This document shows, piece after piece, positions 35,029 to 43,450 of a stretch of 64,000 bases of DNA. How positions within the stretch are numbered: the first letter of the stretch is position 1; each line of letters starts with the position of its first letter. The stretch covers positions 2,311,388-2,375,387 of the forward strand of contig CAWJGZ010000001.1 in assembly GCA_963842505.1 (NCBI GenBank). Direction: 5' to 3'. Both the position numbers and the translations under genes were made by a program. The notes below the pieces were generated by a model. It was given only the letters and a program-made list of their open reading frames with translations, was not told the DNA's origin and did not search any database. The stretch is from PALSA-129 sp963842505. GTDB lineage: Bacteria > Acidobacteriota > Terriglobia > Bryobacterales > Bryobacteraceae.

Positions 35029-36212
35029 CCTTTTTGAAGCTGCCGCTTGGCTATCTCTATTCCGCCACCTATGCCGGCATACGCCAGGTGAAGAAGGACG
35101 ATCTCGCTTTGATCGTCAGCGGCCTTCCGGCTGCCGCGGCCGCCGTATTCACGCAAAATCGCACGCAAGCCGCGCCGGTGGAGCTTTGCCGGCGTCACCT
35201 GCGGGTCTCGCACGGGGTGGCGGGCGCTATTCTGGTGAACGCGGGCAACGCCAATTGCGCGACGCGCACGGGCCGTGCCGTGGCGCTGGCCACTTGCAAG
35301 GCGGCGGCCCGATTATTGCGGCTGCCGGTGAGCCAGGTGCTGCCGGCTTCGACTGGCGTGATCGGGGTGGAACTGGAACCGCGCAAGATTATCGACGCGC
35401 TGCCGCGCCTGGCGGCGGGCCTCAATCCCGGCCGTTTCGAGGATGCCGCCCGCGCCATCATGACCACCGACCTCGTCCCCAAGACGGCCTTCGCGGAAAC
35501 CACGTTGCGCCGCGGCGTCGTGCGCGTGGCCGGCATGACCAAAGGCTCGGGCATGATCCATCCGCAAATGGCCACCACGCTCGGGTTCGTCCTGACCGAT
35601 GCCGTTCTGCCGGCCGTCGAACTGCGCGCCATGCTGAAGCGCACAGTGCAGCGCAGCTACAACCGCCTGTCGGTGGATGGCGACACGTCCACCAACGATA
35701 CTCTGGTGCTGATGGCCAACGGCGCTTCCGGCGCGCGCCCGGATAAGAAGGAACTGGCGCGTGTGGAAGAGGCCGTGGCCGAAGTGATGGAATCCCTGGC
35801 GCGAGCCATCGCGCGCGATGGCGAAGGCGCGCGCAAACTGATCACCATTGTGGTAACGGGGGCATCCTCCGACGATGCCGCCGCGCGCCTGGCCCGCTCC
35901 ATCGCCAATTCGCCCCTGGTGAAAACCGCCATCGCGGGATCCGACCCAAACTGGGGCCGGGTACTCTGTGCCGCTGGGAATGCGGGGGTGGCGTTCGACC
36001 CAGCCCGGACCGATATTTCGCTGCAGAGCGTGGTGGTGTGCCGCGGCGGCCTGGCTGCGCCGTTTTCCGAAGAAGGGCTGAAGCGCAAGCTGGACTCGTC
36101 CGATTGCGAAATCCGGCTCGCCATTCGCGGCAAGGGCAAAGGCGCGGCGCGATTCTGGACCTGCGACTTCACCGAAGGCTACATCCGCATCAACGCGAGC
36201 TACCGGACGTGA
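35025..36212 (+). CDS. argJ: Glutamate N-acetyltransferase / amino-acid acetyltransferase
   Basis: A 395-residue enzyme, GTG start overlapping the fmt stop. It moves acetyl from N-acetylornithine to glutamate in arginine synthesis. The self-cleavage site is in TKGSGMIHPQMATTL near 183, where the Thr becomes the new N-terminus of the beta subunit. SDPNWGRVLCAAGNAG near 303 and the C-terminal GYIRINASYRT are typical. Whether it also uses acetyl-CoA (bifunctional) cannot be told. Presence in an fmt operon looks like simple clustering. Confidence 0.95.
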   Translation: MTFLKLPLGYLYSATYAGIRQVKKDDLALIVSGLPAAAAAVFTQNRTQAAPVELCRRHLRVSHGVAGAILVNAGNANCATRTGRAVALATCKAAARLLRLPVSQVLPASTGVIGVELEPRKIIDALPRLAAGLNPGRFEDAARAIMTTDLVPKTAFAETTLRRGVVRVAGMTKGSGMIHPQMATTLGFVLTDAVLPAVELRAMLKRTVQRSYNRLSVDGDTSTNDTLVLMANGASGARPDKKELARVEEAVAEVMESLARAIARDGEGARKLITIVVTGASSDDAAARLARSIANSPLVKTAIAGSDPNWGRVLCAAGNAGVAFDPARTDISLQSVVVCRGGLAAPFSEEGLKRKLDSSDCEIRLAIRGKGKGAARFWTCDFTEGYIRINASYRT

Positions 36213-36214
36213 TC

Positions 36215-36631
36215 ATGACCCGCCGCCTGCTGTTCCTGCTTCCGCTGGCCGCCTGCCTCCGCGCCGATTCCCGGCGCGAAGTAGTGGACCTTGTTACCAG
36301 CGCCGCCACCGGCCTGAGCGCGGGCAAGCCGGAAGTTTTCCTGGAAGCTTTCGACCCGGCGATGCCCGGTTACGAAAAGCTCAGCAACGCCGTGACGGCC
36401 CTGGTGGGCGCGGCGGAGATCGAGTGTTCCATTGAAGTCACCAGCAATGAGGGCGATGACGTAACCCGCGCGCTGGAACTCGATTGGATTCTCCGCATCG
36501 AGCGCCGCGATCATGGCGCCGGCTCCGTTCACCGCCAGCAGACCGTCAAGTGCAGCCTCCGAAAGACCGGAAAGAACTGGCGCATCGTGGCATTGGAGCC
36601 GTTGGACTTCTTCGCTCCGCCGAAAGTGTAG
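36215..36631 (+). CDS. Small secreted NTF2-like protein, hypothetical
   Basis: A 138-residue protein from the ATG at 36215, three bases after the argJ stop. It has a signal peptide (MTRRLLFLLPLAACLRA). The rest reads like a SnoaL/NTF2-type fold: an N-terminal helix (SRREVVDLVTSAATGLSAGK), then alternating strands ending GKNWRIVALEPLDFF. No catalytic residues stand out. Its placement suggests co-transcription with argJ. Confidence 0.65.
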   Translation: MTRRLLFLLPLAACLRADSRREVVDLVTSAATGLSAGKPEVFLEAFDPAMPGYEKLSNAVTALVGAAEIECSIEVTSNEGDDVTRALELDWILRIERRDHGAGSVHRQQTVKCSLRKTGKNWRIVALEPLDFFAPPKV

Positions 36632-36674
36632 TCCGTGGTTTCGGAAGCTGCACAACGGCCGGTCATAAACGTGG

Positions 36675-36790
36675 GACAGGCCATCGTCTTTCGTGGCCTG
36701 TCAATGTGCGGCTAACTAAACCACCGCGCCAACAGGGTCGAAAAGGCGGGGCGCCGGCTGGAAAGCCGGCGTTGCGGACCGAAGGCCCGC
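36675..36790. repeat. Intergenic palindromic repeats (copy 2)
   Basis: A perfect hairpin, GACAGGCCA (36675-36683) with TGGCCTGTC (36694-36702), is followed at 36736-36790 by a unit closely matching 21979-22034 with its CGCCGGC...GCCGGCG hairpin. They fill most of the gap between two convergent genes. Confidence 0.75.
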
Positions 36791-36875
36791 TCCACGAACA
36801 CGAAAGCCTGTGTCCCACTTTGGTCCGTGAGGGCTCGTGCTTTTGTGGGGCCGGCGCATTCACCGGCCAACCGGG

Positions 36876-37490
36876 CTACCGAGTATGCACTTCGCGCACC
36901 AGCGCGAAGACGGCGGCTTTCTCCGCAATCGGCTGCGCGAACGAGACGGTCTCGCCCGCGGCCAGCTTGCTCACTTTGACGTCGACGGACCCTACCTGAC
37001 TGCCGTTGACCGCCGTCAGCGTGAAATCCACTTCACCGGCCTGAATCTCGTGATCGGTGGTGTTGCGCAGCTTTCCGACGAGTTTGTCTCCCGCGGTATG
37101 ATCGATGGACACTTCCAGGACCGCGATATCGGTGTTCGAGTCAACGTGAATCGGCTTGTTCAGATCGGGCAACATCTTGGCCGCGATCTCCGCGGGCGAC
37201 AGTGTTTCCGGAGGTTTATCCTCGCGCTTGTACATACGAAACGCGATCACCACGGCCGCCACCAGTACGAAGAGCGGCACGCCAACTTTCGTCCAACCGA
37301 GAAATTTTTGGCCGAGCGTGCGGTTGCTGAGGTAGAGCGGGTCCTGCTGGCCGCCGCCAGAGAGCAACCGCTCCACCGGTCCGCGCAGCGGGCCCAGCAG
37401 GCGCATCCGTTTGGACTCCGCTTCGGGCTTTCCGGGCTTCATGCCCGCGTATAAGATGGATTCCAGGAAGTTTCGAAAACGGCTTGCCAT
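36876..37490 (-). CDS. Single-pass membrane protein with extracytoplasmic domain
   Basis: A 204-residue protein: basic cytoplasmic part to about 67, membrane helix about 68-85 (VGVPLFVLVAAVVIAFRMY), and an outer part of about 115 residues. The outer domain (LEVSIDHTAGDKLVGKLRNTT, VDFTLTAVNGSQVG, VDVKVSKLAAGETVSF) reads like an FxLYD-type beta-sandwich. The function is unknown. It is leftward, downstream of the K+ channel gene with about 50 bases between them. Confidence 0.6.
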   Translation of the reverse strand: MASRFRNFLESILYAGMKPGKPEAESKRMRLLGPLRGPVERLLSGGGQQDPLYLSNRTLGQKFLGWTKVGVPLFVLVAAVVIAFRMYKREDKPPETLSPAEIAAKMLPDLNKPIHVDSNTDIAVLEVSIDHTAGDKLVGKLRNTTDHEIQAGEVDFTLTAVNGSQVGSVDVKVSKLAAGETVSFAQPIAEKAAVFALVREVHTR

Positions 37491-37539
37491 ATATGGAGAG
37501 CCGGATGCCGGCCGAAGCTCATTATAGCTTGCGGCCTGA

Positions 37540-38553
37540 TTACCGGCGCGCTCCTCGCGGATCTGCCACCAGGGTTTCCAGCGTGGCGAGATCGTCTTGC
37601 CGTCCCATCACGATCAGGAAATCACCCGCTTCCACGGCGGTGTCGGCGGGCGGGTTGAAGAGCATGCGGCCGTCGGCGCGGCGGATGGCCATCACGATCA
37701 CCCCTACATTGCGGCGCAATTGCATCTCGCGGATGGTCTTGGAGACCATTTCGCTCGCTCCCGAGACGCGCACCTGTTCGATGCTGACGTCCATGCCGAT
37801 TTGGTTGGTGGTGAAATCCAGAAACTGCACCACGTGCGGGCGCAGCAGGGACTGCGCCAGCCGGTGGCCGGTGATGGAGTACGGAGCGAAGACCGCGTCG
37901 GCGCCAGCCCGTCGCATTTTCTCTTCGGCGCCTTCTTCAGCGGCGCGCGCGGCCACGTAGATCTTGGGGTTGAGGCCTTTGGCCGAGAGCAGGACGAAGA
38001 GGTTGTCAGCGTCCGTGGCCAGCGCCGCCACCAGGCCGCGTGCGCGGTCGACGCCCACCTGCCGCAAGGTCTCGTCGCGGGTGGAATCGCCCACCACCGC
38101 CAGCATTCCCGCCAGCATGGCCGGTTCCACGCGCTCCGGGTTGATATCGACCACGACGAAGGGCACGCCCGCGCGGTGCAGTTCCGCGGCCGCGCCGCGT
38201 CCCACGCGCCCGTAGCCGCAGATGATGAAGTGATCTTTGAGCTTGTCGATCATGCGTTGACTCCGCCGTTTGGCGATGGCATCGCCGAATTCGAGTTCAA
38301 TAATGGTCTGGGTCATGGCCCCCATCGCGATGAAGATGGTGGTCACCCCGATGATGATCAGGAATACGTTGAAAATCCGCCCGGCGCGCGAGAAAGAATC
38401 TCCGTAACCCACCGTGGTCATGGTGGTGAGGGTGACGTAGAAGGCATCGAACGGATGGTAGCCCCCAATGATGGAGAAGCCCACCGTCCCGATCAGGAGC
38501 GTCGCCCCGATTGCCACCAGAATGTAGAGAAACCGCCGCGTCAGCCGCGTCAT
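37540..38553 (-). CDS. Two-helix potassium channel with RCK (TrkA-N/TrkA-C) domain
   Basis: A 337-residue protein. Helix 1 is about 9-30, the pore filter is TTVGYGDSF near 46-54, and helix 2 is about 61-83. The RCK N-lobe begins FIICGYGRVGRGAAAEL near 110 (GxGxxG nucleotide site, VVVDINPERV) and the C-lobe near 260-325 (TIREMQLRRNVGVIVMAI). It is a ligand-gated K+ channel of the MthK type, sensitive to NAD(H), nucleotide or Ca2+ depending on the member; which applies here is unknown. Confidence 0.92.
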   Translation of the reverse strand: MTRLTRRFLYILVAIGATLLIGTVGFSIIGGYHPFDAFYVTLTTMTTVGYGDSFSRAGRIFNVFLIIIGVTTIFIAMGAMTQTIIELEFGDAIAKRRSQRMIDKLKDHFIICGYGRVGRGAAAELHRAGVPFVVVDINPERVEPAMLAGMLAVVGDSTRDETLRQVGVDRARGLVAALATDADNLFVLLSAKGLNPKIYVAARAAEEGAEEKMRRAGADAVFAPYSITGHRLAQSLLRPHVVQFLDFTTNQIGMDVSIEQVRVSGASEMVSKTIREMQLRRNVGVIVMAIRRADGRMLFNPPADTAVEAGDFLIVMGRQDDLATLETLVADPRGARR

Positions 38554-38671
38554 CGGGTGCGCCTGGACTAAGTATAGCGGGAAGCGAAGCTAGCGCCAAT
38601 ACTGTTCACCCGTGTAGGACGGACGATCGCCGTTTACCGTTTGTCATTCCTCGTTACGGCCCGTCAGCTTG

Positions 38672-38697
38672 ACAGACGACACAAACCGATCGTCTGT
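38672..38697. repeat. Short palindrome shared with 22039-22064
   Basis: ACAGACGA pairs with TCGTCTGT around a 10-base loop; the same arms and a nearly identical loop occur at 22039-22064. It sits just after the gph stop and could act as a transcription or mRNA-end hairpin. Confidence 0.6.
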
Positions 38698-38707
38698 CCC
38701 ACCCCGC

Positions 38708-39364
38708 TCAGGGGCGGCTCACGATCCACTCCGCCACCTGTTCCATACGGTCCAGCAGCACGTCGGGCGCTGGATCGGCCAGCGTCTCCGGCTGGAATCC
38801 ATAGGTCACCGCGCAGCAGGCAATGCCCGCGTTGCGCGCCGTCACAACATCGACGGAGCTGTCGCCCACCATTACGGTGGTGTCAGGGGTCGAACCCGCT
38901 TCCTTCATGAGCGCCGCGACTCCTAGCGAATCGGGCTTCTTGGCTTCCAGGCTGTCGCCGCCGTAAACGCGGAAGAAATAGCCGCCCACGCCCAGGCCCT
39001 CCACAATCGCGCGGCTCAGATCTTCCGGCTTGTTGGTCAGCACGGCCATGCGCTTGCCGGCCTGATGCAGGCGTTCGAGCGATTCCCTAACGCCGGGGAA
39101 GAGCGTAGTCGCGTCCAGCACGTGGGTGCGGTAGTAGCCCATGAAAAATTCAGTTGCGCCGGCCAGTTCGGCATCGCCCGCCGCATTTTCCAAAGAGCGG
39201 CGGACCAGTTCCGGAACGCCGTGGCCCACGTAGGAGTAGACCCGCTGGTTGTCGAGTGGTCCCATCCCCAGGTGGGCGCGCGTAGCGTTGACCGCGCTGG
39301 CCAAGTCCAGGCGGGAATCGATCAGCGTGCCGTCAAGATCGAAGATCACAAGCTGGATGCTCAC
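38708..39364 (-). CDS. gph: HAD-family phosphatase, phosphoglycolate phosphatase type
   Basis: A 218-residue protein starting at GTG 39364, which overlaps the Fis-like gene stop as GTGA. HAD motifs: I is VIFDLDGTLIDSR, II is VLTNKP, III is the Lys in EAKKPD, and IV is VMVGDSSVDVVTARNAG. The helical cap belongs to the Gph/PGP subgroup. The likely substrate is 2-phosphoglycolate or another small sugar phosphate; HAD substrate range is loose. It is the last gene of purC-cvpA-fis-gph. Confidence 0.85.
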   Translation of the reverse strand: MSIQLVIFDLDGTLIDSRLDLASAVNATRAHLGMGPLDNQRVYSYVGHGVPELVRRSLENAAGDAELAGATEFFMGYYRTHVLDATTLFPGVRESLERLHQAGKRMAVLTNKPEDLSRAIVEGLGVGGYFFRVYGGDSLEAKKPDSLGVAALMKEAGSTPDTTVMVGDSSVDVVTARNAGIACCAVTYGFQPETLADPAPDVLLDRMEQVAEWIVSRP

Positions 39365-39636
39365 GCGGCGCCGGTTTTCCGTTTCTGGACGCGGCCCGCG
39401 CGGACGGGCGGCTTGCGGCGCGCACGCGGGCGGCAGGCGCCCAATTCGTACTCGAGGATTTTCCGAAGCAGCGTGTTGCGATGGATGCCAAGCAACTTGC
39501 TGGCGGCGGTATGTTTGCCTCCGGTGCGTTCGAGCGCGCCCTGAATCATACTCCGCTCCAGGATTCCAACCGCTTCTTCCAGCAGGATATTGCTGCTCAG
39601 GAGTTGCTCCGCCAATCGATCAAATTCGTTTTTCAT
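39361..39636 (-). CDS. Fis-type helix-turn-helix protein
   Basis: A 91-residue protein with an HTH_8 (Fis) domain: SMIQGALERTGGKHTAASKL and LGIHRNTLLRKILEYEL near 29-65, and a very basic C-terminal tail (RPRARRKPPVRAGRVQKRK). It is probably a nucleoid-associated or regulatory DNA-binding protein. It overlaps cvpA (ATGA) upstream and gph (GTGA) downstream, so it is translated within this unit. The short basic tail is unlike enteric Fis. Confidence 0.85.
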   Translation of the reverse strand: MKNEFDRLAEQLLSSNILLEEAVGILERSMIQGALERTGGKHTAASKLLGIHRNTLLRKILEYELGACRPRARRKPPVRAGRVQKRKTGAA

Positions 39637-40211
39637 CTTTGTCCCTTATCCGTTCCAGGAGCTTTATGAGTGCGTTCTTCGAGCGCGTGCTTCCAGGCTT
39701 CGGATGCCTCCGCATAGGTTTTTTGGAAGCCGTCTTTTAATTCGCGCGGAGCCATCGCCACGAAGATTCGGGCGGTGGATGCCGCGTAAGGAGCAAGGCG
39801 CGAATTCACTACGGCGTGTGGGGGAGCATCCCCCGGCGCAAACGCCAGCACCGCCATGATCACGGCGGCCGCGACCAGGGCCCCGCGCACAATCCCGAAG
39901 GCCGCGCCCAGCAGGTGATCGAAAAAGGAGAGCCCAGTCACCTTCAAAAACTTTCCGACAATTACGCTCACGACGCCGCCTGCGATGACCACGCCGCAAA
40001 ACACAATCAGGAACCCCGCGAAGTTGGCCAGCCCGCGGGAACTAAGGTAGCGGGTGAGATAAGCCGCCATGCTGCCGTAGAACCAGCACCCCAGCAGCAG
40101 GGCGAGCACCGTGCTCGCCAGGCCGATGATTTCGCGCGCCAGTCCCTTGCGGAAACTGGCTGCCACCGATGCCGCCAGAATGATCGACAGCAGTACGTCC
40201 AGCCAGTTCAT
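39633..40211 (-). CDS. CvpA-family membrane protein
   Basis: A 192-residue protein with four hydrophobic segments (about 7-25, 31-50, 63-88, 101-124) and family features: NWLDVLLSIILAASVAASFRKG and FDHLLGAAFGIVRGALVAAAV. CvpA relatives affect colicin V production and envelope stress resistance; the exact role is unclear. It is often near purine genes, as here, overlapping purC by four bases. Confidence 0.9.
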   Translation of the reverse strand: MNWLDVLLSIILAASVAASFRKGLAREIIGLASTVLALLLGCWFYGSMAAYLTRYLSSRGLANFAGFLIVFCGVVIAGGVVSVIVGKFLKVTGLSFFDHLLGAAFGIVRGALVAAAVIMAVLAFAPGDAPPHAVVNSRLAPYAASTARIFVAMAPRELKDGFQKTYAEASEAWKHALEERTHKAPGTDKGQR

Positions 40212-41107
40212 AGACTGCGACCGGTGAGCAGCCGGTAGGCCTGGCGGTATTTTTCGCTCGTGCGCGTGGCCACCTCTTCCGGCAGCGGCGGCGCCGGCGG
40301 TTGCTTGTTCCAGCGAATCGATTCCAGGTAATCCCGCACGAATTGCTTGTCGAAGGAGAATTGCGGTCCGCCGGGCTTGTACGTGTCGGCGGGCCAGAAG
40401 CGCGAGGAGTCCGGCGTGAGCACTTCATCACCCAAAACCAGTTCATCGCCCACAAAACCGAATTCGAATTTGGTGTCGGCGATGAGGATGCCGCGGGTTT
40501 CGGCATAGCGCGCCGCGCGCGCATAGATGCTCAGCGTGAGATCGCGCAGGCGCGCGGCGAGGCTTTCTCCCACGAGTTCGCAAACGCGCCTGAAGGGGAC
40601 GTTCTCATCGTGCCCCGATTGCGCCTTGGTGGCCGGCGTGAAGATGGGCTCCGGCAAGCGGTCGCTTTCCTTGAGGCCGGCCGGCAGCTTGATGCCGCAA
40701 ACCGTGCCGTGGTCGCGGTACTCCTTCCATCCGGAGCCCGAAATATAGCCGCGCGCGACGCACTCGACCTCGATCATTTTGGCGCGCTTCACCAGCATGG
40801 AGCGGCCTTCCAACTGGTCGCGGAAGCGGCGCAGCGGTTCCGGGTAATCTTCCACCTTCGCGGTCAGAAAATGCGTGGGCGTCAGCTCGCGCAGAAAATC
40901 GAACCAGAAAATGGAAAGCTGGGTCAGCACCTTGCCTTTGTCCGGGATGCCGGTCGGCAGGATGTAGTCGAAGGCCGAAATGCGGTCGGTGGCGACGATC
41001 AGCAGCCGCCCATCGATGCTATAAACGTCGCGGACCTTGCCGCGCCCGTAGCGTTCGACGCCGTGGAAGTCTGTTTCTAGAATGACAGGGTTCAGTGTGG
41101 AGCTCAC
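40208..41107 (-). CDS. purC: Phosphoribosylaminoimidazole-succinocarboxamide synthase
   Basis: A 299-residue enzyme that joins CAIR and aspartate using ATP in purine synthesis. Features: YGRGKVRDVYSIDGRLLIV near 19, TDRISAFDYILPTGIPDKG near 40, ECVARGYISGSGWKEY, and DTKFEFGFVGDELVLGDEV near 206. The length matches the yeast-type single-domain form (about 300). It heads the overlapping unit with cvpA, the Fis-like gene and gph. Confidence 0.97.
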   Translation of the reverse strand: MSSTLNPVILETDFHGVERYGRGKVRDVYSIDGRLLIVATDRISAFDYILPTGIPDKGKVLTQLSIFWFDFLRELTPTHFLTAKVEDYPEPLRRFRDQLEGRSMLVKRAKMIEVECVARGYISGSGWKEYRDHGTVCGIKLPAGLKESDRLPEPIFTPATKAQSGHDENVPFRRVCELVGESLAARLRDLTLSIYARAARYAETRGILIADTKFEFGFVGDELVLGDEVLTPDSSRFWPADTYKPGGPQFSFDKQFVRDYLESIRWNKQPPAPPLPEEVATRTSEKYRQAYRLLTGRSL

Positions 41108-41235
41108 GATACCTTCAGGTTTTCAATCGGGGGAGTAAATCAAATGATAACCCGTCCAGCACGATTGTCAATCGGGTCGTGCCGGTGGGACAAGCGTCCG
41201 GGCGGGCCCGCCGCCGCAAAACGCCAGCGCTTTGC

Positions 41236-43380
41236 CTACTTTCCCGCGCGCCTCTCCGCTGCCTGCCGCGCCAGCGCCAGTTTTCCCAGGCCCTCGATTT
41301 GCGTCTGCGCCAACTGCCAGGACGAATCGTTCACGTTCGCCGGTTTGTGTTGCGGCGCGAAATACTCCGGCAGATAGTCCAGCAGTTGGCGGGCCGCCGT
41401 CTGGCCGGTGGCCAACTGTCGCGGACTGGGATCGCTCAGCCTTTGCAGGCTCGCCGTGGTCACGAGCAGTAATTGCAGAATCTGTTCCGGATTGTGGTAC
41501 GCCGCCCGGGCGCCGGCCGTGACCGGGCGAGTTGCCGCCTCCAGAACTTTATCCGGCCGCCCCAACCCGTTGTATGCCTGGACGTAGTAATACTGGCGTT
41601 CGTTGGCAAGTTCTGAATTCGGATAGTCCCGCGCCCAGGCGTCCAGATCCTGAACGGTTTTTCCCAAGTTGGGAACGGGCGCATTGAAATCGGCGAGCAC
41701 CTGTTGGTAGATGGTCCGCTCGGCAGGCGTCATCAGGCCGCTCTTTTTGTCCGTGGTTTTGGGAACGTCGGTTTTCGGAGGGTCCGTCCGGGGAACCTTC
41801 GGAGGCTCGCGAGGCAAAGTGGTTGGCGGCGGGTCGGGCAGGTTGATCGGTGCATGTTCGTGCGTTGGCGGCGAACTGGGATTGTGCGCCGTCTGGCCGG
41901 ACTGCGTAGTCGTCGTCGCGCTCGTTCCGCCAGTCTGCGTCGTTTTGCTCTGCTGGCTCCCCGTCGTGGTGCGCGCGTAAGACGGATGATCCGTTGTGCC
42001 CACCAACACCGGGATTTCAATTACCGGGGCAGCCACCACCGGCACTGGATAGACGCCATCGGGCGGCGTCGGCAGGGCTGGCGGCACGTCGGCCGCGGTG
42101 CCGGCCGGAGGTTGTGGATCGGGCGGCGGGGTGGTCATATCGGCATCGGGCGGCGGCGTATCGGTCATTGTGACGCCCGGAACGATGGGATCGATGCGCG
42201 TGCGTCCCACCTTCAGTGTGGGCCGCGTGGCATCCAGCCGCGCGGCATTGAAAGCCGGCGAGGGCAGCGCCCGCGTGTAGACCGCGGCCTGGAGTTGCTC
42301 CGGGGACGGCGCGGCGAAACCCTTGGGATCGATCACCAGCATATCCTGCTGAAGCGCCGCGAAGCTTGTGATTCCGGCGGCGAAATTCCGCGGTTGTGGA
42401 ATACCCGGCGTGGCGGATGTCCACAGTTCACCGGGAGCCAGCGGCCCCCAACCGGCCAGATTCGTTCCGCGCAGCCAGTAGACTTCGCCGGGTTTGAACA
42501 CTGTGCTGACGGCCGGCTGCCAGACCCACCCGACCTTGTCCAGACGCGCCCAGCGGCCGCCGTGATAGGGCACCCATCCCCAGGAGTCGTCGCTCACCCA
42601 GGCATAGCCCAGCGCCTCGTAATAGCGCCACCGGCCCTTTTGATAGGGCGCCCAATCTTCCGTCACTTTGGGCTTCCACACCATGCCGAGATCCTCAGTC
42701 TGGATCCACTCGCCAGCCGTGTCGAGGTCCGCCAAGCCGTAGCGCCAGGTCACGCGGGCGGCCGAAACCGGCGCCGTCTCCGCCTTGTCGCGATCCTCGC
42801 TCCATACGTCGAGTGGCAGCGCCGTCACCTGAGGATAGAGGTAAAAATGCTGCACGTTGGCGGGCTCCACGCGCGCGCTCTGGCCTTCGCGCAAACCCAT
42901 TTCCGCGGTCGGCGATGAAAAGCGCACCATGCCTTCCAGCACCGAAAACTGGCTCCAATCGGCCTGCGCCGTCACGCGCACCCGCGCGCCCTGTCCCAGC
43001 GTGGCCTGCGCGCCGGGCGCCACCAGCATGAGGACGTCATTTCCCCAGGGCTCGCCGCTGAAGTAGGCCGTGCCGTGATCGAGCGAAAGCAGCGTGACTC
43101 GCTGCCCGGTGGAAAGCTGTGTGTAATCGGAGATCTCACCCAGCGATTCCGGACCCAGCCGCCAGGCGCTGCCATCGTCCAGTTCGATTTCGACACGCGC
43201 TCCCGGGCCCGTCCGCACCCAGGTGGATTCAACCAGCGGGAGATTGCGTTCGGCTGGCATCCACGCGTCGGCCGCCGTCAACTGAACCTCAACCGTACCT
43301 TGGAATTCACCCAGCCGGGCGTAACGGGTCTGGCCGGCCAGCAACGCGGCAGGCACCAACAGCAGCGTAAGGGTCTTCAT
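41236..43380 (-). CDS. Secreted FecR-domain / DUF6600-like protein
   Basis: A 714-residue protein with signal peptide MKTLTLLLVPAALLAGQ. Residues about 20-175 form a FecR-type domain (LGEFQGTVEVQLTAADAW, VEIELDDGSAWRLGPES). Tryptophan-rich segments at about 215-305 (YAWVSDDSWGWVPYHGGRW, KVGWVWQPA) are DUF6600-like. A long Pro/Thr-rich linker follows (about 395-555), then a helical C-terminal part that looks TPR-like. The function is unknown, probably envelope-associated. It is divergent from rnr. Confidence 0.78.
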   Translation of the reverse strand: MKTLTLLLVPAALLAGQTRYARLGEFQGTVEVQLTAADAWMPAERNLPLVESTWVRTGPGARVEIELDDGSAWRLGPESLGEISDYTQLSTGQRVTLLSLDHGTAYFSGEPWGNDVLMLVAPGAQATLGQGARVRVTAQADWSQFSVLEGMVRFSSPTAEMGLREGQSARVEPANVQHFYLYPQVTALPLDVWSEDRDKAETAPVSAARVTWRYGLADLDTAGEWIQTEDLGMVWKPKVTEDWAPYQKGRWRYYEALGYAWVSDDSWGWVPYHGGRWARLDKVGWVWQPAVSTVFKPGEVYWLRGTNLAGWGPLAPGELWTSATPGIPQPRNFAAGITSFAALQQDMLVIDPKGFAAPSPEQLQAAVYTRALPSPAFNAARLDATRPTLKVGRTRIDPIVPGVTMTDTPPPDADMTTPPPDPQPPAGTAADVPPALPTPPDGVYPVPVVAAPVIEIPVLVGTTDHPSYARTTTGSQQSKTTQTGGTSATTTTQSGQTAHNPSSPPTHEHAPINLPDPPPTTLPREPPKVPRTDPPKTDVPKTTDKKSGLMTPAERTIYQQVLADFNAPVPNLGKTVQDLDAWARDYPNSELANERQYYYVQAYNGLGRPDKVLEAATRPVTAGARAAYHNPEQILQLLLVTTASLQRLSDPSPRQLATGQTAARQLLDYLPEYFAPQHKPANVNDSSWQLAQTQIEGLGKLALARQAAERRAGK

Positions 43381-43450
43381 ACACGCCTCCGCTCTAGTCC
43401 AACTGAATGACGACGCGCCACCGCCCGCCGTTGCAGGTAAAATCGAGGCT

